This document shows, in pieces, positions 12,190 to 24,135 of a DNA stretch of 64,000 bases. The stretch spans positions 759,115-823,114 of the forward strand of contig CAJNOI010000001.1 of the NCBI GenBank assembly GCA_905250115.1, in the 5' to 3' direction. The stretch comes from Adineta steineri. Its lineage: Eukaryota; Rotifera; Eurotatoria; Adinetida; Adinetidae. Each line of letters starts with the position of its first letter. Position 1 is the stretch's first letter. The position numbers and the translations under genes were made by a program. A model generated the notes under the pieces. That model saw nothing but the letters and a program-made list of their open reading frames with translations. It ran no database searches and was not told where the DNA came from.

Positions 12190-14410
12190 GCTAATGTTTA
12201 CACACGTGACAGTTTTTTCATTAATGCAATGGATGATCAAATAAATAATTTAACAAAAAGTATTTATTTTAGAATAAAACCATATATATCATAAGTCTAT
12301 ATTAATACACAAACTATACCTAGAAAGTAATCAGTTTTTTTTTCAATATTTATTAATTCTGTTTGTATGAGAATTTTAAATAGAATAAAATCATATAATG
12401 AAAATTCTATCATAGTATTAATTAGTTTCGGCAAGAGTCTTTTTAAATATTGAATTAATAAATCTCTCATATTGTTTTCTCTTTTTATTTAAACAGAAAT
12501 GTTCTCTTATATATTTTAAGGACAAAAAAAAAGTAGGTACATTCTATGATTATTTAGACGTAGTTAAATAGTCGTACTATAAGTATTTTTGAGTTTGTTT
12601 ATAGTCTCTAAGGGCTTAGTCTCTGTTTCTTCTCGTTAACGAATGTAATTTCATTCTTTTTTTTGCATTAAGTATGTATAATATTGGAATCGAGAAATAT
12701 CAACTGTAATCATAAGAAATTTTCTTCAATCATAATAACTCTAATAGTTTTGATTATGTTTCTTAGTTTTATATGATTTATTATTATGACAGAGTTCATC
12801 ATTGAGTCTCAATTAATATTATTAAGTATTAAATCAATAAACTCATTGCCTGATTCCTTTTGTAGACTATGTAAATATAGAATCAGTAAAAGTTACATAT
12901 ATATCATCATTAATATATATTGCGCTGTTTATTTCGCTTGCACTCTTAAATAATATGTTTTCCTTGGCTGAGAATTCTATTAATACAACGTCTTGTTGTA
13001 TAGCTCATGTCTCTAATTATTTTTTTATATCAAATAGGAAACAGACATGTCTACAAAATCGGATGCAAAACGGTAAATTAACAATCTAATGAACGATGAT
13101 ATTTTAAGGTTTATAAAAAATCAGGAATCAAGATTTTTTCCTTCCGTTGCAAAATTAATTATATATAATTATTACTATATCATCAGATTATTCTATAGTA
13201 ATTTGTTATGTCACTAGGTCGTATTGAGTATTTTGTCAATATATGATATGTCACAAAAAGACATTGTTCCCATTTCTGTTCGCATTAATAATCTTGAAGT
13301 TTCAGGATACAACCCACGTAGATAATTATAAACTTTATGTACATATCTTATTTTAATAAAATATCTCGAGCACAACAGTTATCGATATAGATATTCTTTT
13401 CGGAAACATTATTTGAACTCAATCATTTAATTCATAATAAATGCATCTGCAATACGAAAATAATATTTGCTTAACGATATAAATATCCCCATTATTAGTA
13501 CTACTAATTGACATATCTATCAATCGTATTTTATTTATTTATATCATGTGTTATTTCCAATTGACATTTATATGATAGGAGAAACGTATTTAAAATAGAA
13601 CAAAATGTTTTTATTCTTAACAGACGTTTTTTCTCTGAAGATGAGTATGATGTCTATGAAGGACATACCCTTCAGTTCTTCTACTTATATCTATTTATTT
13701 TTCCTTGATTATGCATATCATTGTTATTCAAACAACGTGAACGTACATCGCAAAAAAAAATTTACAAATTACAAATACATAACAATTATTATTGTTTTTA
13801 CGCAGGTTAGAAGTATGTGATAAGTTTATTTAATTATTTTTTATCTTATAAATTTCGCAGTCTAAGTTTCTGATATAATAGAAATGCAAACAATACTTTT
13901 ACTGTTCCATGTAGAAAGCATCTCTTTAGAATGTAATGTATATGATCATACCGCTAATCACTAAATCTATCAAATAACAAAATGTCTGTCACATCCTACG
14001 CAATAGAAACAGGAAAGATCAATTTCAAGTAAAAATCGAGCATTTAGTACGAGAAAGTAATTCAATAGGGCATCAAAAAATTGTTTTAAGTTACATCATC
14101 AACTCGCGTTGCGTTTATAATTTTTACCATACTCATTTAATAGATAGATGAGACAATAATTATGATAATAACAAATTGTATTCATTATTATTCACAACTA
14201 GAAAATTTTAACTAAGTTCATTTTTTTTATAATAGCGAAGAAATATTCTATGATAAATTCATTTATTTTAAGAATTTATGAAGTAAATACTAGTTTTTAC
14301 TGTAAAAATAAACAAATCTTTCTTTTGTATAATTAATTTAAATACACGACAAAAATTACAACAGCAGAAAAATGAAACGATATAGAAAATAAATAAAATA
14401 ATTTCGTTAT

Positions 14411-16250
14411 TTATATTGTATTTTGCATAGTTATAGAACGAGATGTTGTCAATTGCTGACGTTGCTTTGACATAAATTTTAAAAGTTCACGACGAAATTT
14501 TATTCCACAAAATGAATAAAGAAAAAAATTTATTGAATATGATGCATATGAAATATGTTGTGTGATAATAACAATAAGATACAATAACTTCATATGTTGT
14601 AAATCATTATTTACTTCATTTTGATTTGATTGTGTTTTTGTCATATGAAGTGAATCATTATGATCTAAATATGTTGATAAAGTATGGTTATATGATTCGT
14701 AACTATCATAGGGATGCAAAGATATTTCTTGAGATTTATCGATTGAATACGTATGTTTAAGTGAATACATTTTTAGACCAATTGTACATATATGTGAAGG
14801 AGCATTGAGTACTAAGAAACATGTTGACACAAGAATGAGCATGCGTGTGACACGATATGACTGACTTTTTGAGCGTATTAGTGATGGGCGCTGTAGTAAA
14901 TCCAAAGAACGAGCACGTTCATTGATAAGAACAAGACCATCAACTGGTTGTTTTTGAAGAATTGTGCCCTAGAAAGTATAAAATGAATTCATTAACGATG
15001 TATTATTTAAAACACCTTGATGAATTCTTATTTTTATCCCTTTATACTTTTAACAATAGAATTATAATCGTGTATTAAATCACTTATCACACTACAATAA
15101 TTCTGTGTATTCATCATAAATAAAAGATCGTTGGAGCAATTTTCCAGTCCCTAGTGACATTTTTATATATACTCTATGAACTTTGTTTTCCAAATATTAT
15201 AGTTTTCTTTATCCAAAAAATAGATAGATTAAATTTTTATTTTTTTTTTTGTATAGATTGTTTCTTTTTCAATTATGAATAATTTATCCGATGAGAATTA
15301 ATTTTTATTGTATATTATGAATAGAATCCTTTGAGAAATATGTTAAATGTAAAAGCGCTCGTATTAGGTACTTATTTTGTACTGAAAAAGACCGTAAATA
15401 CATGAAAACTATATCCGTTTTCTTTTCCATACCTTTGAAGTTGATAGGGCCATATTTTCATAAATTTTTGATCGAAAACGTCTATTTAATGAAAATTCAT
15501 AAGGTGAAGAAGGTTTCTTTCGAAAGCTTATTGGTGAAATTTCTGATTGTTCTTTTCGCCTTGTAAAACGAAATTGTTGATTATTTTGAAAACCTTTTTT
15601 TAAATGATTTATAATTAGCACATTTAATATAGCTATTATTGTAAATGGTATAAGAAATGATAGTAATGCATCAGATAAAAACCATGTTAAGTCTAATTCT
15701 TCATGACAACCATCATATGCATTATTTTGTACTAAAGATACACAATAGATTAAACCACAAATAATAAATAATGAAACAACTAAATAATGTATAAGATGAA
15801 TTTTTTTTTCAATAAATACACTTAATGGAAATCGAACAGCAATAAAACGTTGGGCTGTAAATTGAGCAGTAAAACAAGCTGATAATAATTCAGCTAAATG
15901 AGAAAGAAACGATAATAAACGACACAATTGTTCACTATTAGATTTTGTTATATCATTAATACAACGACATACAAGCATAAAATTAAATAAAAGATCTGTC
16001 AATGCTAAAATAATAAATATGTATAGATAAATTCTTTTTATATTTATTAATTTTATTATTTACCAAGAGCAATCAATGTACAATTGTTAAAATTTTTTGA
16101 AATAGTTTTTTTTGATAACATGATTATTGTAAGGAAATTTCCACAAATACCAATAGTAGAAACAATAACAATATATGGAAATGATATTTGCATAAGTATA
16201 CCCAGAACATTTCGCATTGTGTTTTCTTCTGTATGACTATCATTCGACAT
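14411..16250 (-). CDS. Class A GPCR, neuropeptide (FMRFamide-receptor-like)
   Basis: Three exons on the minus strand (16250-16064, 16004-15433, 14968-14411) encode 438 residues in frame. This is a seven-transmembrane plasma-membrane receptor that should couple to G proteins. TM1 carries the GN motif (ICGNFLTII). TM2 carries LALTDLLFNF, with the first splice junction just before it. The DRY position at the end of TM3 reads QRF (TAQRFIAVRFP). Intracellular loop 3 is long and basic. TM7 ends with NFFLYSFCG in place of NPxxY, a form common in invertebrate peptide receptors. The segment before TM7 is unusually long and rich in His, Ser and Asn. The C-terminal tail is short and ends shortly after a basic helix-8-like stretch. 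The ligand cannot be read from the sequence. Confidence 0.85.
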
Positions 16251-19200
16251 TGTATCTAATGTTATTGGAATAAAAATATTCAGAATAATAGATATAATAG
16301 TATATTTAAGACATATAATCTAAAAGTATAATTTCTGTCTTACTTAAAAAGTAAATAGCATATCATATGTCTAACGAAACCGAGTGTGATAAATAGTAAT
16401 GAAATACTGTGAGAGATGTGAAGGGCATGTCGTAGTCAATTTTCTTGCTTTTGTCAGTTGTCTTTTCTAATGCAATGTTAAACAAGATAAGAATGGCAAT
16501 AAAAAGAAAGCACTAACAAATAAGGAAGAGGAAGGAAAGAAACATGCAAAGATTCTATATTCTTAATAAGCAAAATCAAGAGAGATAGGCAACTAACTAA
16601 ATAAATTTATATCCGACTGGTGATGCACTAAAACTATAGATATATTTTATAATACTAACTAAGTTAACTCTATTTCATTACTTAAAAAAAAGAAAATTTC
16701 ATCTTTAATTATTCAATTAATCATGACCTTTTAAACAAATTCATCGACAAAAAACATAAATATACTAATAAGATAATTTTTCACATCTACATGTCTCATC
16801 ATTTAATTGATATGAAAAAAACAAAAACACTAAGAACATTTTATTTTATTCATATCTAATTTAGCCTACGCTGTTTTCTTCTCAAATAAAAAAAACTGTC
16901 AATAAGAAATTCATAGATGAATATCACATTTATTTTTAATAAAAAAGCTCTGTTATAATATTTTTTTCAAGAATGTTATATTAAAATACAACAACTCTGA
17001 TTAAACTCACTACATATGATTGATGTTGACTTAAATTGACGTACATAAATTTACAGTTCTTTTCAATATTGTAACAAATTTTTATTTTTGATATCCATAA
17101 ACAAATTACTAGACATGCTATATTTATTATTCTTAAAAGAAATAATAATGGATAGGCGTAAGTGAAATATTTCTATTTTTTCTTAGAAAAAAAACTTCAA
17201 ATAAAAACTTTTTATTTATGCTATTTACTCTTATATGATTTAGACACGACTATAATAATATAATTCAGATTAGTTGAAAACTATAAATATAAAAAAGGCT
17301 TTTCTCGAAAAAAAAAGCAATGATATATACTAAGTGCTTTCTTTATATACATATATAATGAATGTGGTAATTCAAACAGAAAATTCCTTCTGATAGATGT
17401 TGATCGAGAGACTATTTTAAAGAAATATCTTAACAACTAACAAATGAGCAAAGAAAAGAAAAAAATATTTGTTACTCATGAAAAAAATCTTATTCTAAAT
17501 GAGTTTCTAAAAAAAAATATTTTATCCACAAGGTATTTTCTAGAATTATTCATTAGGAATTTGCATTAACTAGATTATATTACTTAACAAATTAACAGAC
17601 ATTGTAATGAAAAACGTTTATTAGATTTCTGTGCACGATAACGGCTTCACACTATTCTATGACGTTGAAAGAAAGAAGAAAAAAAAGGGCTTTTATTATT
17701 CGTACTGAATACATCAATTTTCAGGAAATAATCTATTAATTTCGTTAAAAAAACAGACAAAATACGAAGTAATTGTAAAGTAAATAAGGAGTATCTGTAC
17801 TTACTTTTATCCAACGTTGGTTGTGTCATTTATCATTAGAATATTAAAGTAAATGTGATGTAAATAAGCAAGGTGGATGACAAGTGTGTCTAACAAATAT
17901 GATATAGTGGCTGAAATAACTAATGATAAAGGTGTGTGATGAAGCGTAGAAACATTATATTTTTTGTTTCAGTGTGAATATTATCTAACGTAAATAAAGT
18001 CAAAAAAATCTTTATACAGACAGTAAAAGATTATAAATCAAAAATAAATAATAAAATATGATTGATCTATTTTTTTGTTGAGTTCATAGATTACTTTTTC
18101 CCATTATTTTCAATAGATCCATAAAAATCAGTAATGACAATATGTGGAATAATAAATACCATTCTTTTTAAAAACTTGATTGATATTTATTTATTTGTTT
18201 TGTTTTATTCGATTGATTTCAATTGTTATATCAACTGATGACTGTGAAAAGTATACTTACTTTCTTATTGAGTTATGTCAAGTTAAACTGAAAAATGATG
18301 TATCATAAATCAAACTGTCACACAGTATGCAGATAATATATGAGATAGAGACAGAAACAATATGTTGAATGATTGTCGCGCCTGGTTTTTATGTGAAAAT
18401 ATGTGGGATGAGATAAAATGGATATGAATATTACTAAGCTCTTCAGTTATATTAGGAAAAAAAGTCCTTAAGATCAGTTAGTCCATAGCTTATTTGCATT
18501 TTTTCTTCAAATAATATATTAGTGGTATAAGACCACTCTCTATAAATTATTTTACGATAAAAAATAGATACTTATTATACTAAATTAGTTAATTAAATCG
18601 TCACTATTATTTCCTAATAGACATTACAATACGAATAAATTATATGATATTATTTTTAGCTATTTTTAATATACCTTTTCATGAAGAAATATAATTTATA
18701 GTCATGCTTTTAAAAATAAAAATAAAATCCATAAATATCATAATGCGATAAATGTTTTGGAAAAAAAGACTTCTTTTACGAATGTCATTGTAATAGGCTT
18801 CTGTTTTGTATATATAAGAATTTATCATTCTAGATAGAAAAACATGAATCTATATATATATATAATGTAATGTAGGGGAAAGTATTCTGTAGAGATATGA
18901 TTATAACAAGGATAGATGAAGATTATAATATTTCCATTTATTGACGATGACTGTTTTTAACATATTAAAACTTATATATATACAATTAACTTCATCCGAT
19001 GTAGGCTTTTTATCTTGATTATATTACGACGGATAAAACTTAATTTATATTATATGCCTCTATGACCCAATTTCAATAAAAATAAACAAGAAAAAAGGAG
19101 TAAAATTTACTTTAGTGTAATACTCACACGTGGTGTATATATATACGTAAATACGTATAACGTCAATAATATGTTGCAATCGAACAACACAAGCGTGATT

Positions 19201-19921
19201 ACTTTTTTTCTCTTTTTCTTACTCGATAAATAAATGTTGTTCGTTGTTAATAATTCACAGTGTCTCGACATATTAAATACAATCGTGATTAATTATGATG
19301 AACGAACTTGTTTTTCTTTCTTTTCATGTGATTAACAAAAGAAAAACAGGATGAAACGTTCGTTCTCATTGATTTTCTATTAATATTTTCTATAAAAATG
19401 AAAAACATCGTCATTGCTCTCGATCAACATCAATTGTCATGTAATAACATCTAAAATAAGTCCCTTGATAATAGTTTCATTAAATCTAACATATCGTAAT
19501 GGTTTAATATCTTATTTCGCTTTCTAAGATTAAAAAAAAGATATATATTCATGCTTGTTTAAGATCAATATTCATTAGACAATCTATATTATATAACATC
19601 AAGTTTTATTCAATAAAAAATAAATCGATTTGTCAAATATAATATTCTTTATCTTCATAGATTTAAATTGAATTTGATATAGAGAGACCCTTTAAGTTAT
19701 CAAATAACTGTTGTATGTGTTCAATTATACAAGCTTTTGTCTTTTTCATTCGAAAAGAAAATGACAATAGTTCGAAGCGTTCATCCTTCTTTTGAAATTG
19801 AACGAACAGAACGAAAGAGTTCATCTGTATATTATTTGTTGAAACGTTAAGAGCATTTGTCATTTGTTCTTTTTTTTTTCAATTACTACAGATACAGCAG
19901 ATCAGTTGTCATCTTCTAACG
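16251..19921. other. Long AT-rich intergenic region
   Basis: About 3.7 kb between divergently oriented genes. It is extremely AT-rich with short homopolymer and AT runs. Open frames of about 60 codons at 17647-17829 and 19663-19863 (both minus) have no recognisable domain, signal or splice context. I see no supported gene or RNA. Confidence 0.5.
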
Positions 19922-20866
19922 ATGATATTTCCTATTATTATTATTATTAAATTCATTTTAATAATTACCATAATTGAATCAACAATAATAGAAATTCCAA
20001 TTCGATTGATGACATATAATGTCATGCGTGGACGATATAATTGCTATGAAGAAAAATTAAAAGCAAATGAAAATTTTCGTCGTTCAATAAATATTACAAA
20101 TTTTAATAATCAAGCTGATTTTGTACGAACGAATTTAGCAACTATAGCAAATCATATACGTCAATATGATCCAGATATAATTGCCATACAAGAAGTACAA
20201 GAATCACCATCATCATCATCATCAATATCAAATAATAATCAAATACCTACAGCTACATATCTTGCACAACAACTTGATATGACATTTACATTTAGTCCAA
20301 CTTTATTTGATAATGAAGTTCAAATGCAATATGGCAATGCAATACTTTTAAATCATTATAAATTTCGTATTATATCAGTAGAAATTCTTTCTTTACCACT
20401 GGGTCTTGAACCACGAACTTGTTTATGTTTAACAATACAATCTCGACAAACGAATATAACATTTCGAGCATGTTCGATTCATTTGGATCATCATCCAACT
20501 GATAATAGAATTCGTTTACAACAATCAAATACAATAATTGATTCGTTAACAAAAGGAGAATATTATCCAACAGTACTTTTAGGTGATTTTAATGATAATC
20601 AAACATCAGCAACATTAATAAATTTATATAAATATTTTTTTGATGATCATTCATCGGATAGTTCGCGTCCAACATGGTCTGAATGTAATGAAATATTAAA
20701 AGATAAAATTGATTATATACTATTAGATCGACAATCACAATGGACAATAAAATCATTTTTACATGGATTAAATATGAAAAAATTATATCCATCCATTGAT
20801 ATAACAATGCTATCTGATCATGTACCATTATTTGCTGATACTAGTCTAAGTGTTTCAGTAAAATAA
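19922..20866 (+). CDS. Secreted endonuclease/exonuclease/phosphatase-family hydrolase
   Basis: One uninterrupted exon of 314 residues, which is unusual in this intron-rich window. The first 20 residues (MIFPIIIIIKF...) are a strong signal peptide. The rest is an EEP (DNase I-like) fold with the family motifs in order: MTYNVMRG, the metal-binding Glu in IAIQEVQE, YGNAIL, SIHLDHH, LLGDFND (catalytic Asp and Asn), DKIDYIL, and the terminal SDHVPL with the catalytic His. All key residues are present, so it is predicted to be an active metal-dependent phosphodiesterase acting outside the cell or in a vesicle. The substrate (nucleic acid, phospholipid or other phosphoester) cannot be decided. The lack of introns and its resemblance to bacterial secreted EEP proteins make horizontal transfer possible. 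Codon use matches the neighbours. An AATAAA lies at 20913-20918. Confidence 0.88.
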   Translation: MIFPIIIIIKFILIITIIESTIIEIPIRLMTYNVMRGRYNCYEEKLKANENFRRSINITNFNNQADFVRTNLATIANHIRQYDPDIIAIQEVQESPSSSSSISNNNQIPTATYLAQQLDMTFTFSPTLFDNEVQMQYGNAILLNHYKFRIISVEILSLPLGLEPRTCLCLTIQSRQTNITFRACSIHLDHHPTDNRIRLQQSNTIIDSLTKGEYYPTVLLGDFNDNQTSATLINLYKYFFDDHSSDSSRPTWSECNEILKDKIDYILLDRQSQWTIKSFLHGLNMKKLYPSIDITMLSDHVPLFADTSLSVSVK

Positions 20867-23800
20867 TTTGTTTTTCTCAGATTCTGTATTCAATGATGTA
20901 TACGAGATAATTAATAAATGTCATTTACAATTCTTTGATTTCTATGATCCATATCTTATTTATAAGATGGAATAAACAGAATATTATTTCTATCAATTCA
21001 TCAAAGAAATAGAAAGATATTAAAAAAAATTTCTTTTATAATATAAGAATATTTGATTTTGCCTTAAACCTAAATATATAAACTAAAAATTGTTCATTAT
21101 ATTAGAACAATAATTTAACAAAAGAATAATAAACTTCTTTATTTTTTTGAGGTCGTTATTGTATGAATAATTCGAGCTTATAGTACATCGTTAGAAAAAC
21201 ATCTGGAAATTGTCTTATTTTTCGCCCAAGAAAAGTACATTTCAACATAATAATGAAGTTCGAAATACTTATTACTGAAAGGAATGCCTCGAGTATTTTG
21301 GCACAAAAACATATCTTCAACTCCTACGCCTTTGTTATGATCGAGGGCGTGTTATTAGTAGAGAACAAGTCAGAAAAAAAAGAAAGTAATCTACGTATTT
21401 CTTTTCTTTTTGCCAAGAAGAAAAAAACGAGACGTATAGAAGAACAGAAGAACAAAGAGGAGGTATATTCTGTTCCTGCTTTTTGTACGCATGTTTTTGC
21501 CATAATTTTTTCTTCACTTTTTTTTCTCACTTATAAGCTCGACGCCACTGTTATCGTCATTGACGACATTATTGCTATTTCTGTTAGAAAAACAACGACA
21601 GAAGTAATAGTAATCGGAGCACTAAGAACAAGCGCTTTACACCACTATCAACATTCTGTTAGTTGGCCTTGATCCTGTGTGTGTGTGTGTGTGTGTCATG
21701 TCACTTCTCTTCTTCAATATGAAAGTGCATTCATCCACATGCATTGTTTTTCTTTAAGTTTTTAAATTATAAAAAATTCTTTTCAACATTATTTTCTCTT
21801 TTTTTTTCAAACCTAGAAAAATATATTATTCTTAGGAAAATATTAACACGTATGTATATATATTTTTCGTAAAGATAAATGTTTTGATTTAGACTGACAG
21901 TTGTTTTTTGTTTTTTCTTTGATAAAACAAAAAAGTTCATTTAAGGAAATATTTAGATAGTGCTGTTTTTTAGAATAACATAGACATTATCAAGAGTTTT
22001 TAATCAAAAACTTGATAATATAGAAAAAAAAAGAAGTGACATTATCGAGATAAACATAGGATATATTTGTCTAGTTAGTTTTTTATTTATGCCACCACCT
22101 CCACATTATCACGATATTTACTATTTATTTTTTCCTACATATAATTCATTCAATTCCTCTTTTTTTTCTTCTTTTTCTTCTGTTGTTGTTATTCAACTAA
22201 AAAATATTTAATTGATTTATTTTGTTCTCGAAAAAACAAAACTAAAATGTTTCGATTATTAGTCAGAAAAAAAACACATATATATACATATTCAAAAGTA
22301 TTGAATAAAGTACATTCGATTCTATTGTTAGAAAAATTTTGTATTATTTTGTTTGTTGCTTAACCATAGGCAAGTTTTGTTTTTCGGGAGTTTGCCGTTT
22401 TTTAATGGTCGACTCTCTTCTAATCTCTGTTGCCTAAGGGATATCCGTGCATTTTTTTCTTTGTTGTATATAAACTGTTTTCTTCGTTTAGTATTCGTTC
22501 TTGATGACTAGCAATTAACTAATGAATATCAATGTAGTTATCTTGCACCTTTAAACCTTCTACATATATATAAATATATAGACAGAGACCGGTAATAAAA
22601 TATGAACATTTTATATATACATTACAAATGCGAAAGAAACATTTTTAGTTGTTTAATATTGATAAAGAAAGTTTTTATTGATCACATGGTGTTAACATAC
22701 GTTATATTCTATAGATACATATTTAATCTGTTTTATTATATTTTTTTTTCCTGAGTCGTTAATAAAACGATAGTCATATTTACTGTAACTGACGTCAGCA
22801 TTAACGATAAGAGTCCTTTGAGAGAAAAATATAGATAAAAAGTAAAATCAACTTAGTTTTTAGACCAAAAGTGGGCGTATATGAGAGATATTGTTGTCAA
22901 ATAAATATTCATTAAAAAATATTATTACAAAAACAAAAAAATAAATCAAAAAATATAAAATAACGTTTGAGTAAGTAGTATAGAATTAGTCAACTAAATC
23001 AAATTTATTTATTGAAAAATTATATTAGGATCAAATATTTTAACAAATTATTTTTTCTTTTCAGAAAATCATAATAAATAGAAGTCATCCGGATATGAAA
23101 ATATCATAGAATAGAATAAATCATAATCAAATAAGAACAAATCAGATATTAAATAAAGCTCATATAAAATTTTCTTATCAAATCTTTATATGACTTCGAC
23201 TAATGTTATATAACATTAGTAGCAGTACTATAATTATTTTTCTTTTTCATTCTACTATCTATATATTTTAGAGTTATTAGGTCGTAATGACAGAAAAATT
23301 TTTTTCTATTTTATTTGAACTTTTAGTTGAGAAATCTAGATGTACTCTTAATATTGATCTCAGCATAAATTTGTTCGAAGTGATACTCATATAGTACTTG
23401 ATATATGTTCTTAAGTGAGGAATTAGATACTCAGAGTTACATAGAAATGTATGTATCATGTTTATAATTTACATAATTTGAATCTAGCGGAAGCAGTTCA
23501 AGTATTACCTGACTTTCGATGGAGAAAAAAAGATTAGATAGATGATTTAGTATTCATTTTTTTTCCCTGTGATCTGTAAGAATGCATGTTCTTCCATTTA
23601 TTGACATAATTTACTAAAAATAGGATTTTCGCGGATGTAAATATGTCTTTTGGTTCTTTGTTTATTCATTCGTTCGCCCACCCCTAACTATCATCATTTG
23701 GTTAACAGTTGTTATTTGTTAGTTTCCTCGTTTATTTTCTTCTTCTTCTCCTTCTTCTTCTTCTTCTTCTTTATCATTATCGTCTTAGTGCACACACGCA

Positions 23801-24135
23801 TTTCTCATCCTCCGCATGAAAAAGGATGCTATCAGCGTTTGCGCTTATAGGAAAAATCTTCTTTTTCTTCTTTTTTTGTTCTTCCCATCATACTCTCGTC
23901 CGTATGCACGCACATTTCTAAGATAGAATAGAAAAACCAAGAGACAAAATGATGATTATAGTAGCACGCGAACATTAAATACAAACAGGCGGTATAAATA
24001 TTCAGATTAAGTAAATCTACAAACATTTTTCTTTTTTCTTTAGCTTTGATAATATTAAATATGCAAATTTTTAGATTGAAATTTTTTATTGAATGTACAC
24101 AATCAATTCAACTCTAACACATTGTCTATACGACT
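20867..24135. other. Intergenic region upstream of the zinc-finger gene
   Basis: About 3.3 kb of AT-rich DNA with a (TG)n microsatellite at about 21676-21696 and a (TTC)n tract near 23740-23770. A 139-codon frame starts at 21253, but it is lysine-rich low complexity followed by a hydrophobic stretch with no family resemblance; I regard it as chance. Upstream non-coding exons and the promoter of the zinc-finger gene may lie toward the right end. Confidence 0.5.

Larger units (their letters stand above)
11312..14410. other. Intergenic region containing an insertion-like element
   Basis: About 3.1 kb. The first part holds the hairpin element described separately (11425-12189). From about 12.2 to 14.4 kb the sequence is AT-rich with no supported exon. 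Overlapping open frames on both strands at 11886-12123 show no family resemblance. Confidence 0.5.

Noticed and set aside
21253..21672. A 139-codon ATG frame on the plus strand.
   Set aside because: A Lys/Glu run and a hydrophobic stretch from simple-sequence DNA; overlapping frames are open on the other strand too. No conserved motif.
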